64,000 nucleotides of DNA from Blasia pusilla (taxonomy: Eukaryota > Marchantiophyta > Marchantiopsida > Blasiales): the NCBI GenBank assembly GCA_050084515.1, contig CM114273.1, forward strand, positions 16,306,001 through 16,370,000, in the 5' to 3' direction. A model generated the notes under the pieces. That model searched no databases. It was not told where the DNA came from and saw only the letters and a list, made by a program, of their open reading frames with translations. Position 1 is the first letter of the stretch. Every line of letters starts with the position of its first letter. Both the position numbers and the translations under genes were made by a program. Below, one piece after another: positions 1 to 11,360 of the stretch.

Positions 1-1474
1 TTGGGGCTTAAACGCGGGTCATCTGTAGTAGGCACGGTTGCACATAGATAAAGTGTGTGTCCGCGGACTTATGTCCGTCCCTAGGACAAACATGTCCCAC
101 TGGGCCTAGGTAGCCATGCTTTGCATCCAAGCCCACACTAGTTTTGTGGCCTATGCGTAGTCCACACCAGCCCCTAGTAAGCTTGTAGCTAGGCCCACAT
201 GGCGGGCGCTAGTGCGGAATTGCTACAAGCTTGAAGGCTTCGCACGAGCTACAACATGGATGTGGGCTCGGCCAACCTAGGTCTACGCTAGGGGCTAGGT
301 GGGGTCATGTAGAGGTTGTTATGCCTTGTTAGCTAAACACTTAAATAATGAGCTTCAAAGTTCAAACTTGTCTCTCCTTGTTGGCCACGTTCCTCACTAA
401 CCCCACTTCCTCGATGTACTTGTGTACACAACATAACCCTAACCTTCTATGACATAATAAGAGCCGTTGTCCTATATTGGGTCAAGGATAATAAGCTCCT
501 AAATATAAATACTTAGTCTAGACTCTAGACTTATATGATGTCCTATGATTCTAAAAGAGTGGATGGCCTATCCACTTAAATTATCCTAGTCCCCAATAGG
601 TACCCCCTACACCTCCATGTATCAAGGTTGGATTATTTTGGATACGTCACATTGACATTATGTGTTTTACTAAAAATAGCATCATATGTTGCACAAGCAT
701 TTAGCTTTATTCTCACTAGTATTTTCATTGTATGAGAGACATTGTGTAGTATTGGTGGACTTTAAAAAATCCCCTCAAATCACTTGATGCCATTGCCAAA
801 TCTAGCCTAGGACAACAAAATAAAAAATAATTGAAGTTTCATGATGAAATCTACCCAATTGAATTAGTAAATAGTAATTTGTTTTGAAATAATCTCCATT
901 AACTTACACTCCCACAATTTTTGGTAATAATTTTAATGGTTATCATCTATATTATCTTAATAGTATAGATGATGGAACTTACCTTACATGCCCTTATACC
1001 TTAGCCACCCTAATCTATATAATTATTGGAGAGGGTCCTCTTGATTTGCAAACACCTCTTCCCTTGACATGTGGCAACCGAACAATAAGAAAAACAAATT
1101 TCCCCATCTACTAATAATAAGAAAAAAAATTTACCCACAATATGATTAATCCTATGCATGACAAGACTGTCCACTAGTACCTTCATAGGGGTGTACCATC
1201 ATTCTTACAATACACTGCATACGTGGAAGTCATAGTATGGAAAGTTGGCGTTCAAAGATAGGCGGAAACAATTTGCAGCCTTATAAAATGTGGAGTCATC
1301 GTTCTCTTATGGAGATTTTTTGAGTCCTTTTTTAATCGTACGTGATAGGGGTTCTCGACATTGAGTATACTATGACAACTAGTAAGAATGGCCGTTCCAT
1401 GCACCGCCATCAAGTTTCATAATGATAAAGAATATTGCATATAGAAAAAATGAAGAGGAAGAAAATCTTAGCTT
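1..1474. other. AT-rich intergenic DNA, no gene seen
   Basis: I see no coding exon, RNA gene or clear repeat boundary here. The stretch is AT-rich with stops in all frames. It lies downstream of the Helitron remnant in that element's orientation, so it could include a decayed Helitron 3' end, but I could not place the expected terminal hairpin and CTRR motif. Confidence 0.4.
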
Positions 1475-1980
1475 TTATGAATGTAACACTTCAGAATATA
1501 CAACATTTCTAGTATAAACACCATCTTTTTTTGGTGGATTTTGACTATCAATCATATGGATTGACTTGCTAGAACCTACTCTAAATAAGGCAACATATAA
1601 TTTTCCGTGAGAAAATACATGATTTGGTAGTAAATACCAACTCTCTCTAACGTTTGATCTTGAGACTTATTAATCGTCATTGCAAAGGCTGATTGTATAG
1701 GAACTTGAAATCTTCGTAAATCAAAAGGTAACCCTGAATCAGATGCAATCAATGGAATGCGTCGAATATACACTCAAGCTCCAATATTTTTTCTTGTCAT
1801 AATTACAACATCTATAATATGTTGACTAAATCCAACAATCACCAAGCGAGTCTTGTTTGCTTGTCCCTTTGCTCCATTCATATTCTGTAATAGCAAAATT
1901 GGAGCTCCAATGGCAAACAGCTCATTGCTATATTCACGATATATTTCAATTATGATGAGGAGAAAGAGTATCAACATCAA
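1475..1980 (-). pseudogene. Helitron RepHel: C-terminal PIF1-like helicase remnant
   Basis: The minus strand encodes the last part of a Helitron-type PIF1-family DNA helicase, which would unwind DNA in rolling-circle transposition. Visible blocks, in order, are GAPILLLQNMNGAKGQANKT, then RRIPLIASDSGLPFDLRRFQ, then VPIQSAFAMTINKSQDQTLE (helicase motif V/VI region), then in a shifted frame LPNHVFSHGKLYVALFRV, and a tail with TRNVVYSEVL ending at a TAA at 1475-1477. An in-frame TGA at 1774-1776 splits the ORF, and a frameshift near 1630 moves the last 50 residues to another frame. The N-terminal Rep endonuclease and the helicase Walker motifs are not recognisable upstream, so this is a truncated dead fragment. 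The family call is firm because several helicase blocks occur in the right order. Confidence 0.82.
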
Positions 1981-2780
1981 ATCTCCAAGTTCATTAATAT
2001 TACCACTATTACGATATCCCTATCAAACATATCAACGACATACCATCCCTCAAAATCATAAAGAGACATGGAATAGTACTCTACATCGTCATGTTCTTCG
2101 TGAATCAGGGAATACTTCTAGGGAGTCTTTCTCATTATTATTAAGAGTACCCACAACTTCCTGGCCTTGCCGAATTCCCTAACTTCCTCAACCTCATCGA
2201 AAATATTAGGAGGAGAGGACAAAGTAGGCTCTACATGAAAGAATTTTCTTTTCCTTTGCAAGCAAGACAAAGAAAATTTATGCTCATCTCTCTCTACCAC
2301 ATATTGAGGACTCCCAATCTCTATAGTTGTATTCGCAATGAAGTGCCTCTTGCATCTCGATGAGAGAGTTGACATGACACCAATTACGCTATCGATTGGC
2401 TGCAATGAAAAAATATTATCAAATTTTCAATAAGAGTTCAACTAAAATTATAAAGTAAAACTATGGCAAATTATTACATAAAACCTACCAAATTGATAAA
2501 AATCCTGAATTATTCTCACCCTCATTCTAAGCCCGTCGCTTGGAAACTAAGGACCCTGTTATCGAACGTGCTAGAGCGAGTTAACTAGAGGCTACCCATG
2601 CTAGTGTGAGTAAAATGGAAACTAAAGGCTGAGAAAAATGGAGATTAAAGTTCTTGGCAAGGTTGTTGAGAGTGAGCGCATAAAATGGAGGCCTAAACCA
2701 CCCACATTAATAGCATTCGGCCACAAAATTTCACTTCCATGTATAAACTTGCAAAAAATATGGAAGCCAATCAGCAAGGT
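1981..2780. other. No recognisable gene
   Basis: This is upstream of the Helitron helicase fragment on its strand. A 95-codon open stretch at 2118-2405 (-) resembles nothing I know and is probably non-coding. The rest is AT-rich with no long frame. Confidence 0.35.
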
Positions 2781-2905
2781 GCTTAACATCAATCGAAACC
2801 TAGCCTGCCCGCGGCCTGCCCAACACCTCCTCCGCGCCTCGATTCAAACCCGGAACCTATAGGATGGCACCTAACTACCCTAGCCAACCATCCACGACCT
2901 CTATC
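2780..2905 (-). repeat. Possible tRNA-derived SINE head
   Basis: On the minus strand an RNA polymerase III type split promoter is visible. An A-box-like TGGCTAGGGTAGT lies near 2875-2888 and a B-box-like GGTTCCGGGTTTGAATC at 2841-2857, about 25-30 bp apart as in tRNA-derived SINEs. The downstream body is GC-rich, unlike the surrounding AT-rich DNA. No second copy was found in the window and the 3' tail is unclear, so the call rests on the two boxes alone. A degenerate tRNA pseudogene is the alternative. Confidence 0.4.
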
Positions 2906-3338
2906 TTGTCCAGGAAGGGTTGTGGTGGGTAAATAGTAGCCCAGATGGAGAGCGTGAATGAGATGGGAGAGATTGTGCACAGCATCGAGAACTTGCATGA
3001 CCAAAGGGTGTGAGGGGCAAGAACTCTGATAAAACATTGATCAAGAAAAAATCGGTCTGGTCAACTTGAGTTGAATCCTTATCGTGTAGGATATAAATTT
3101 CTTGTTTATTTTGATCATCACACTATATGCGTATTCTGCTGATTGTTTCTTTTTTATCTACTCATCTACAAGCCCTACATAGATGGCAATCTCAAAAGCT
3201 AAGAGCATGTTCGTATGGATTCTGGATATTCTTGGTCGGGCTTGAAATTGCATGATTTTGCTCTCTGTATGTGACTCACCCTCCATTAGCTCACCGATTG
3301 TTATAAGTACGAATGAAAGGTAGGAAACTTCACAAGGT
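2906..3338. other. Intergenic, left flank of the copia element
   Basis: No coding or repeat signal that I can name. It ends at the TGTTGGATTC start of the copia 5' LTR. Confidence 0.35.
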
Positions 3339-3372
3339 TGTTGGATTCTCAACATCCACTTCTGTGAGTACT

Positions 3373-4577
3373 TGTGATACCCACAATTTTGTAATCTTGA
3401 AGAATATATCTTTTTATTCAACGAAGACTCTTGTATATTATGATTTTGATTATGATTATTTATTATTATGAAGAAGAATAAGTGAATCACGAAGCTCTTG
3501 GGACAAGGCAGAGAGATGGAAGATCAAGGATTTGCCTTAGAGGAGAGGAAAATGCAATAACGAAGTCTCAAGAAAGAGCTTAACTTTAAGCTTAACGAAG
3601 ATGTACGAAGCTCTGTCTACGAAAGACTTCGCTACATAATGAAGCATCACGAAGAAAAGAAGAACGAAGTACCTCGCTCTTTAACAAAGCGCGAAGCACG
3701 AAGTACGAAGCACATGAGATAAGAACGAAGCCTGGAGTACTTCGTCCTCCTGAAGTCCAACGAAGCGAACCTAAGAAGGACTGTGATTTCAAGAGACACA
3801 TGTTAAAACAGTTAGACTAGGAAAGGGCGCGACCCTTTGTATCAAATTGGTAGTTAGGACAGTTTTGTACTGCGGATTCACAGAGATCATAGGAAGAGCT
3901 AAGAGAACCATAGATCTAGGTAGTTAGAAATAGTGAAGAGACACTAACTTCATCAAGAACGTTTTGAATCTTTGGATCACTTCCACTCCAACGAATATTT
4001 AAGAAGCAAGGCAGAAGCCATAATCATCATTCTCTTACGAAGTCCTCATGTTGTAGGAATGGTCCGAGCAAGAGAGTAGTACCCTCTCGAGCTTGTATAC
4101 ACTTTGAAGCTTTCTCGTTCTTGATGGAGTAATAAAGCAATCATTCATTCATTCTGATGTGCAATGCTTATGTCTGAGTATTCTTTTTGGAGTGCAGAGT
4201 GAAGAGTGGGCGAACCTTTCTCATCGTGAAATAATCAACATGAGTTGTAGGAAATCTGTTTGACAAAGAGTAACCTGCCGAGACGGATTGAGTTCCGAAA
4301 GTAGGAGAAGCCAGCTTTTGTGTTGACATCTGTGTGAGGTTTCTTGATGTTGAGAAGAAAATCTACCTGAACATGCTGTCAATTCCACTAGAGAGAATCG
4401 AGAAAAGATCCTTTGGTACTAAGAAAGATCAAGAGATATTGATAAGACATTGAATATAACTCACACACATTTAAATACAACTATTACAACAGAATTGTAA
4501 TTCAGAACCATCAAGCAATGATCCTCTTGGGGATCAAACTTACTAAATCGACTATAAATCGACTAAAAACACTTGTA
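3373..4577 (+). mobile_element. Solo gypsy-type LTR A inside the copia 5' LTR
   Basis: It starts TGTGATACCCACAATTTTG, the same start as the 3' LTR of the gypsy element at 22511 and, inverted, of LTR B ending at 6140. All three share the block AAGATCAAGGATTTGCCTTAG, a block near GATCCTCTTGGGGATC and an end near TTGTACATT. The interior is rich in CGAAGC/GAAGTACG motifs. The copia LTR is continuous across it, so this is a later insertion. Short flanks GAGTAC on the left and GATACC on the right may be an imperfect target-site duplication. Confidence 0.75.
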
Positions 4578-4705
4578 CATTCTGATACCATTAATTTGAT
4601 CGGGCCCCTTGTATGAGGAGAAGCCTAGATTGATGGTTCCGACTTAGAGGTTGAAGGAGTCATAGTAATATGACGTAGATGGTTTATGGAGTAGCGTTAC
4701 TTGGA

Positions 4706-4766
4706 CTATCTAACCCTATATTGCATCAGGGTGCGGGGCACCCTGATGCAATATAGGGTTAGATAG
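4706..4766. repeat. 29-bp perfect hairpin in the copia LTR
   Basis: The arms at 4706-4734 and 4738-4766 are exact reverse complements with a GGG loop. The left arm starts CTATCTAACCCTATATTGCA. The 3' LTR has the left arm at about 9611 but a degraded right arm. Confidence 0.9.
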
Positions 4767-4879
4767 TTCTAAATTTTTCTATTAATAGAAATAAAGAAAT
4801 TAGGTAAAGAACCCTAGTTATCCGAGTAGTGAAATAGTCGAGAGCCACATCGATAGTGTAGGGAAGGGAAATTAGATGG

Positions 4880-6900
4880 GTCTAACTATACATTGTGGAA
4901 GTTCAAAATGAGAATTGTCCTCGAATCATTTGAGATCTGGGAGACGGCCATAAGGGCCAATTCAAATTTTTGATGTCTAAGTATTTCTTATTTACAGTCA
5001 ATTGTAGAGTTCGATCCCCAAGAGGATCACTGTTGGATGAAAAGAGAGTATAAAGTGATGATTATGTTGTAAAAGTGTAATTGATTATGTAATTCAAATG
5101 TGGTATTCCAGTAACATCTTCCGATCCTTTTTAGTACCTATGTTTCCTTCTTCAATTCTCTCAAGTGGAGTTTTAAGTACGCTCAGGCAATTTGTTCTCT
5201 CAACATCTCGGAACCTCACAGAGACCTCAAGAATAAAGTTGGCTTCTCCTACTTTCGGAACTCAATCCGTCGGGGCAGGTTACTCTCTGTAGAATAGATT
5301 TCATACAACTTTATGTTGATTATTCCATTGATGAGAAAGGTTCGCCTGATTCACTCTTCAATCGGCACACCCAAAAAGAATATTCATACATAAGCATCGC
5401 ACATCAGAATGAATGAATGAATGTTTTACTACTCCATCAAGAATTGAAAGACTTCAAAGTATATACAAGCTCGAGAGGATACAACTCTCTTGCTCGGACC
5501 ATTCCTACAGCATAAGGACTTCATGAGCGAATGATGATAATAGCTTATGTCCTGTTTCTTAAATATTCTCGAGAGTAGGAGCGTTTCTAAGATCCAAAGC
5601 GTTCTTGGTGAAGTTGATGTCTCTTCAATATCTGTAACTTCCTAGATCTATGGTTCTCTTAGCTTTTCCTACGATCCCTGTGAATCTGCGGTACAAAACT
5701 GTTCTAACTACCAATTGATACAAAGGGTCGCGCCCTTTCCTAGTCTAATTGTTCTAATGATGTGTCGTTTCGAATCTCAATCATGCTGAGCTTCGCTGCT
5801 CTAAATTTCCGGAGGACGAAGTTCTTCATTCTTCTTCGTCTTCGTGCTTCGCTCTTCGCTCTTCGTTCAAGACCGAAGTACTTCGTATACCAAGCTTCGT
5901 TAGACTTTGTTAAGCTTCGCTAAGCTTCGCTGAGCTTCGCGTTGATCTTTTATACCGTTCTGACTTTTGATTCTCCTCTAAGGCAAATCCTTGATCTTCC
6001 ATCTCTCTGCCTTGTCTTAGGAGCTTCGTGATTCACTTATTCTTCTTCATAATAATAGATAATAGATAATCATAATATACAAGAGTCTTCGTTGAATAAA
6101 AAAATATATTCTTCAAGATTACAAAATTGTGGGTATCACAAAATCCTCAATCTATTTTGAGTTGTTCATCTTCATTTGGCGATATCGTTCCTGCTGTATT
6201 GTTGGCATGGAAACGCATAAACGTTGATGCTCTATATGCGATTATCACGAATGTAACTCATTTTGTCATGATTCTCATTCAACATACGACCACTGCTACT
6301 CAGGCATGGAACATTATGAAGAATCAGTATGAAACAAGGAATGAGACTCGGATTCAGAATCTGGGGAATCAGCTTACGTCCAAGAAATTTCTAGAAGGAG
6401 AAAGCACAAAGGAATTTTTGACAAGGATCAAGAATCTTCAAGATCGGATGGCGTTTAGGGAATTTCAAAGTCTAGCAAAGATTTGGCACTTTGGTGCATA
6501 AGGATTTTGCCTCAAGATATGACAATTTAGGAGTGCATTATATACTCAAGTAAGATCCACGCTTACTTTTGAAAAATTTAGTGCAATATTGATAGAAGAG
6601 GAAATGCGCTTCAAAGCAAGAGAGGGAAGTGATGCAGCATTTAGTGCCAATGTATAGAGAGGTAGAAATCAGGATCACAGTTTAAATGCCAAGAAGAAAT
6701 TTCCAAGCAAAGCCTTCAAATGACTTTATTATGGTAAGCTAGATCATCTTATCAAAGATTGTAGAAAGAGGAGTCAGGATGAGAAGAACGGTTGTTTAAG
6801 ACCTAAGAAGGAGTCTGGAAATTTTCTAGAACTAGGAGAATATGAGATAGATGTTTGGGTAGCAATTGAAGAGTTTTGCACACAGGCAGAATATTCCACT
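4880..6900 (+). pseudogene. Copia gag (UBN2-type), split and decayed
   Basis: Gag would form the virus-like particle and bind genomic RNA. The N-terminal piece at 4885-4970 reads LWKFKMRIVLESFEIWE. After LTR B, gag resumes at 6141 and continues in the 6127-6501 frame with the copia block AWNIMKNQYETRNETRIQNL and FLEGESTKEFLTRIKNLQDR, typical of plant UBN2 gag. The nucleocapsid zinc knuckle near 6716-6770 is lost: the first Cys codon is TGA and the second is a Tyr codon, leaving only LDHLIKDCRKR. Several stops lie between 6501 and 6900. Confidence 0.8.
4971..6140 (-). mobile_element. Solo gypsy-type LTR B inside copia gag (inverted)
   Basis: This is the reverse complement of LTR A and of the gypsy 3' LTR at 22511. 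On the minus strand it starts TGTGATACCCACAATTTTG at 6140 and ends near CTTAGACATCA at 4971. It separates the gag start (KFKMRIVLESFEIWE, about 4890-4940) from the rest of gag. Near 5900-5945 it holds a short run of AAGCTTCGCT-like repeats. Confidence 0.75.
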
Positions 6901-6909
6901 AAGTCAAAG

Positions 6910-8160
6910 ATTGAAGATGCATGGGTGCTCGAAAGTGGAGCATCTAGGCATATGACCAATCATAAGGATTGGTATAGCTCCTTACAGCCTCTACAAAAGC
7001 CCATCGTTGTTATAGTTGGGAATAATGCAAAGTACCCTATAGAAGGGAAAGACATAATTTCTTTAGTCTCACAAAAAGGAGATGAAAAGAAGTTAATTGA
7101 TGTAATGTACGTACTAGAGTTGGAGCGCAATTTGATTTCAATAGCAATATTATGTGATCGTGACATAGAAGTTTGTTTCAAGAAAACTGGATTTGTCATT
7201 GAGGATGCCAATAGGAAAGTAGTGGGTGAAGGTATACGATGTGGAAATATCTATGAGTTGTATGCTTTCATGACAAGTGTAGGTATAGATCTTAGTAGCA
7301 GTTAGTTGTGGCATGAAAGATTGGTCATCTAAGCTTTCCCTTACTAACTCAAATGTAGAAATCTAGCATGGTTGCTGATTTACCAACAATTTTTGGAGTG
7401 TCGGATATATGTGAAGCTTTTATGATGGGCAACCAAGGCGACAACCATTTCCACAAGACAAGTTGATATATACTTTTGTGCTCTATGGTAAAATGAGAAA
7501 AAGATAGCATTAGGTGGTTTTTCCTACTTCTATTTAGTTGTCAACAATTATAGTAGGAAGATGTGGGTGTATTTCCTTCGTGATGAGGCAACTGCTTTAG
7601 GAAAATTTAAAGTATGGCACAAGCTGGTTGAGAATGAGACTGGAAAGAAGGTACAGAAGCTTTGCATCGATTGAGGAGGAGAATTCTTATCAATAGAATT
7701 CAACAAATATTTGGGGGAGCATGAAATCAAGCGAGAGTTAACCAGAACACATACACCACAACAAAATGGAGTTGTTGAGCGTCGAAACTATCTGATGTGG
7801 TGGAGATGGCAAGATGTATGATGAAAGAATAAGGATTTTGGGTTGAAGCTGTTAATACTACCGTTTACATTCTAAATAGAAGTGCTACCAAGTCAGTGCA
7901 AGGCATGACTCCTCATCAATCATTCTCACGTAAGATACCATCAGTCCAAAATTTCAGGACTTTTGGTAGTGAGTGCTTTGTACATATTCCTAAAGCATCC
8001 ATGACCAAGCTAGAGTCCAAGAGGAGGAAGTGCATCTTTATGGGACACAGTGATGAGTCTAAAGCTTATCACGTATGATATTCTGAGGCAAAGAAGATGC
8101 TTGTGAGTCATGATGTGGTATTCCAAGAACAACCTCGTCAAGTGGCAGTTATTAGTGGTC
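6910..8160 (+). pseudogene. Copia protease and integrase region, decayed
   Basis: The aspartic protease appears as WVLESGASRHMTNHKDWY at about 6922, where the usual catalytic DSG is changed to ESG. The GAG-pre-integrase block follows (about 7300). The integrase core reads MWVYFLRDEATALGKFKVWH from 7561, then CID-stop-GGEF at about 7670, where the TGA replaces a residue beside the second catalytic Asp. HTPQQNGVVERRN follows near 7750 and carries the catalytic Glu. The copia integrase C-terminus follows (FRTFGSECFVHIPKA, KCIFMGHSDESKAYHV). No product can be active. Confidence 0.82.
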
Positions 8161-8559
8161 CATCCACATTATCATCAAACGAAGAGATAACCCACCAGAG
8201 CATACCATCAATGTTACACCAAATCATCAAGAAGAAGAATTTGGTGATGATTACAAAGAGCAGCCTGCTCTTCCACAACGGTTGTCATACCCCCCAAGTG
8301 GATAAAGCATCTCTTGGATGGTAAGAATCCACCAGCAATTGATGAAGTTGTTACACATCCAAGGAGATCCAAGAAATTAGCGAAGCAGAATATAGCTTCC
8401 ACACATCTTCTCAACATGGCCTTGATGCCAGAGGTCTTGAAGTGGAAGAGCCATCATGCTTGGATGAGGCCCTTGCTCATCCTCAACAGAGAGAGGCCAT
8501 CTTTGATGGAGATGGACGCTATTCAAAAAAAATAGAACTTGGACTTTGGTTGAGAAGCC

Positions 8560-9431
8560 AAAGGACAGAAAGATAATACGCACCAAGAAGGTGTACAAGA
8601 CCAAGTACAAGTCGGATGGTACATTGGATAAATTCAAAGCAAGGTTGGTTGCACAAGGATGTCCTTAAATTGAAGGTTTTGATTACTATGAAACTTTTCT
8701 CCCCTTTGCAAGGATGACAACCATTCGAATTGTTCTAGCAGTGGCAAGAACAAGACGTTGGCATATGTACCAATACGATGTGAAGTCTGCCTTTCTGAAC
8801 GGGAGTCTCAAGAAGGAGGTGTATATATATCAACCACCAGGTTTTGAGACATCCGGATCAAAAGAGAAAGTGTGTTTGCTTCATCGAGCATTCGTGGGTT
8901 AAAGCAAGCCCCAAGGGTATGATATCAACGAATAGATATTGAGAGAAGGGTCTCATCAAGAGTATATTAGAAGCAAATTTGTATGTGTTTTGTGAAGATG
9001 GGATGTATTTGTTGATAGTCTTGTATGTGGATGATCTGATCATCACAGAGACCCTGAGAAGAAAATATAGGAAATGAAGGAGTGTTGAAATCTGAGTTTG
9101 AGATGTGAGATTTAGGTCTTTTGCACTACTTTATAGGGCTGGAGATTTGGCAAAAATCGAATTCTTTTTTCCTCTCTCAGCAAAAGTATGCTAGAGAAAT
9201 CTTGAAGGCATTCAGAGTTGCATTGCCATAGCACATAATCTTGTATTTCATACTCGTACAAATCATATAGAGAAAAAGTATCATTTTGTTCGTAAGTTGA
9301 TCGAGAGAGAGGTTTTGAAGTTAGTCTATTGTCCAATAGAGGATAACCGTGCAGACATCTTCACGAAAGCTTTGAGCGGAGATCAACTTCACCGATATTT
9401 GAAGGGTCTTGGCATCGGTCCAAGACAATAG
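8560..9431 (+). pseudogene. Copia reverse transcriptase and RNase H, decayed
   Basis: RT blocks in order are KFKARLVAQGCP (8632), FARMTTIRIVLAVA (8706), YDVKSAFLNGSLKKEVYIYQ and PPGF (8775-8850), and the catalytic LYVDDLIIT near 9022. RNase H is shortened: its start is deleted near 9200-9220 and only the end remains (HTRTNHIEKKYHFVRKLIER, then NRADIFTKALSGDQLHRYLKG), ending at a TAG about 9431. At least five stops or frameshifts lie between 8660 and 9200. Confidence 0.82.
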
Positions 9432-9460
9432 TCCACATGAGAGTGGATATTTAGTGGGGG

Positions 9461-9733
9461 TGTTGGATTCTCAACATCCACTTCTCTGAGCACCATTAAT
9501 CTGATTGGCCCCCTTGTATGAGGAGAAGCCTATATTGATGGTTCCGACTGAGACTTCGAAGGAGTCATAGTAATATGACGTAGTTGGTTTATAGAGTAGC
9601 GTTACTAGGACTATCTAACCCTATATTGCATCAGGGTATGAGGCATGCTGATGCAAACTTTTTCTATTAATAGAAATAAAGAAAAATAGGTAAAAACCTA
9701 GTTTATGGAGTAGTGAAATAGTTAGGAGCCACA
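9461..9733 (+). repeat. Copia polypurine tract and 3' LTR
   Basis: The tract TTTAGTGGGGG lies immediately before the LTR start TGTTGGATTC at 9461. The LTR matches the split 5' LTR to GAGCCACA at 9733. Confidence 0.8.
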
Positions 9734-10881
9734 ACTGAGTGCATTCTCATATGTCGAAGTTATCTCTATGTTAAGGTTTCATCAAAGCTCTTACGTGAGC
9801 GCACGGACGGACCGGACTAGGCTGCTTTGTATCTCCAAGTTTTATAAAAGATTTCAGTAATTTAGTCACTTTCTGTTTTCTCACAAAGCCTTGATTGCAA
9901 TAGTACAACCATTACATACACAAATCCTCACACCACGATTGAGTGGTCACCAGATGAAGACTATATGGATTCAACAATAGCAATAGCTGCTGATGGCAAA
10001 CACATTAGCCAAAAGTAGAGTACAATTCACACTCAACCATGAATTCTTTTATCCAAATATACACTGAGCAGTTGAAAATTGCTATAGTGCCCACATTTTT
10101 GAAATTTTGACAGAAAGATAAAGTTTTGTATAGAAGTGTTCCTTGAGCAAGGACTAAAGACTCAATACCGAAAGTAAAGAGCCTTACTTTACTGAAATTG
10201 CGTGAAGAGTGACTGACAGAACTCTAATGAGAGGACAAGAGATGTTAATAGATTAAGAATTGTCTTGGAAGAGTGAGAAGTGTGTAAAAGAGGGAAAAGC
10301 CTGGAAAAGAAGTTAGAAGAAGAAGAAGCGCGGGTGCTTCGTAAGAAAAGACCGTAGTAAGAATAGTAGTAAAGACTATCAAAAGCTTCTTTGTAAAGAA
10401 GACTGAAAGTAGTATTTATGCAAAGACTGGGTGCAAAGAATGAAGAGCAAAGACCCAAAAGCCAAGACTAAGAATTCTAATAAGGAAGAGGAAGAAGAAA
10501 AATAAGTCAAAGAGTCTTTAGGAAGCGGAAAAGTGTATTAAGAATAGGGATAGAAAGATAGGAAATGTTTTGAAGGGAGCGGAGTGAAAGAAAGTAGAAA
10601 GGAGGACTCGTCGCGGTGGCGGAAGGATAAGGGTCTGTGCGCAAAGAAAGGACTACAAAGCAAAGACTGCGAAGAGCACAAAGATTGTGAAGACCACACA
10701 TCGGCGATTTTGAAAGCAGAAATTGGAATGGCGCATCGGTTAAGAGGAATGAAATGAATTGCCTAGGCAACCAACTAACTTAGGAAGATGGAGGGTTGGA
10801 GAATCTGAATGGAGAAAGTAGGAGTAGCACTTAGAATTCTAGATTAGAATAGGAAGATTAATCAGAGTTGTAAAAGGCTAT
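9734..10881. other. Intergenic; purine-rich stretch without a gene
   Basis: From about 10180 to 10860 the + strand is strongly purine-rich (AAGAGTGAGAAG-like), giving open but low-complexity frames on the minus strand. I recognise nothing in them. Confidence 0.4.
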
Positions 10882-11360
10882 TGTCACATCCGAGTAGCCG
10901 ATAGGTCGAGATCTATCGTGGATAGGCGAGGAGCCAGCGGACTAAATTGAGTGTAACTTTGTCCAACGGTGTCGGATGAGGTTGAGGATAGGTATGTTGT
11001 GTCAAGAATGTTGTTTCTAACAACTTTCTTATTGAGGTCTTTCACAACCGGGTGACTTGTTCACGGGTCACCGCCCCTAGTAACATGTGCATAGGTTACA
11101 AGGAGGATAGCTATTTTTAGGGAAGAGCCTTTTGGCTCTTCCCAAACCAATATAAGGGATGAAGATGGCTTTCCCAAGCCATCTTTCTCATGTTGGGCAG
11201 TTGGAGCACCTCTCTTGTATGTGTGTGAGATAGGACTAGGATGCTAGCATCCGGATTCCTTGATAGCGTAGGGTGGACGAGGCTCAATATGCCGATGTAC
11301 ATTGAGGAGTGGAGTTTTAGGCCGGGTGTGCCGTTTTTACTACTATTTATTTTTTACATG
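10882..11360 (+). repeat. 5' LTR of DNMT-gypsy copy 1
   Basis: It begins TGTCACATCC and matches the LTRs at 16723 and 50562. It holds the hairpins at 11122-11185 and, between them, TATAAGG. It stops after a TTTATTTTTTACA run and lacks the last roughly 135 bp (ending GCGCACGACA) that the 3' LTR has. Confidence 0.8.
11122..11185. promoter_or_regulatory. LTR core promoter flanked by two hairpins
   Basis: Hairpin one is the palindrome GAAGAGCCTTTTGGCTCTTC at 11122-11141. TATAAGG follows at 11151 (TATATAAGG in the other copies) as a TATA box. Hairpin two, AGATGGCTT-TCC-CAAGCCATCT, is at 11163-11185, about where transcription would start. The arrangement is kept in the LTRs at 16970-17040, 50810-50880 and 60125-60200. 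Confidence 0.65.

Larger units (their letters stand above)
3339..4849 (+). repeat. Copia 5' LTR, interrupted
   Basis: The LTR starts TGTTGGATTC at 3339, runs about 34 bp, is interrupted by a gypsy LTR and resumes near 4578 with CATTAATTTGATCGG and TTGTATGAGGAGAAGCC. It matches the 3' LTR at 9461-9733 up to GAGCCACA at 4849. A long hairpin at 4706-4766 is better preserved here than in the 3' LTR. Confidence 0.8.
3339..9733 (+). mobile_element. Ty1/copia LTR retrotransposon, broken by two LTR insertions
   Basis: A full-length but dead copia element: 5' LTR, gag, protease, integrase, RT, RNase H, polypurine tract and 3' LTR, in the Ty1/copia order with integrase before RT. Both LTRs begin TGTTGGATTCTCAACATCC and end near GAGCCACA, about 273 bp without insertions. 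The element was hit twice by LTRs of one gypsy family: in the 5' LTR (+ orientation, 3373-4577) and in gag (- orientation, 4971-6140). Stops and frameshifts run through the coding region. No matching target-site duplication was found at these boundaries, so one end may be slightly misplaced. Confidence 0.85.

Noticed and set aside
2780-2905. A functional tRNA gene
   Set aside because: A- and B-box-like segments are present but no cloverleaf with a proper anticodon and acceptor stem can be drawn; a SINE head is more likely.
10189-10770. Minus-strand ORFs rich in Phe, Leu and Ser
   Set aside because: They are explained by the purine-rich composition of the plus strand; there are no motifs and no conserved context.
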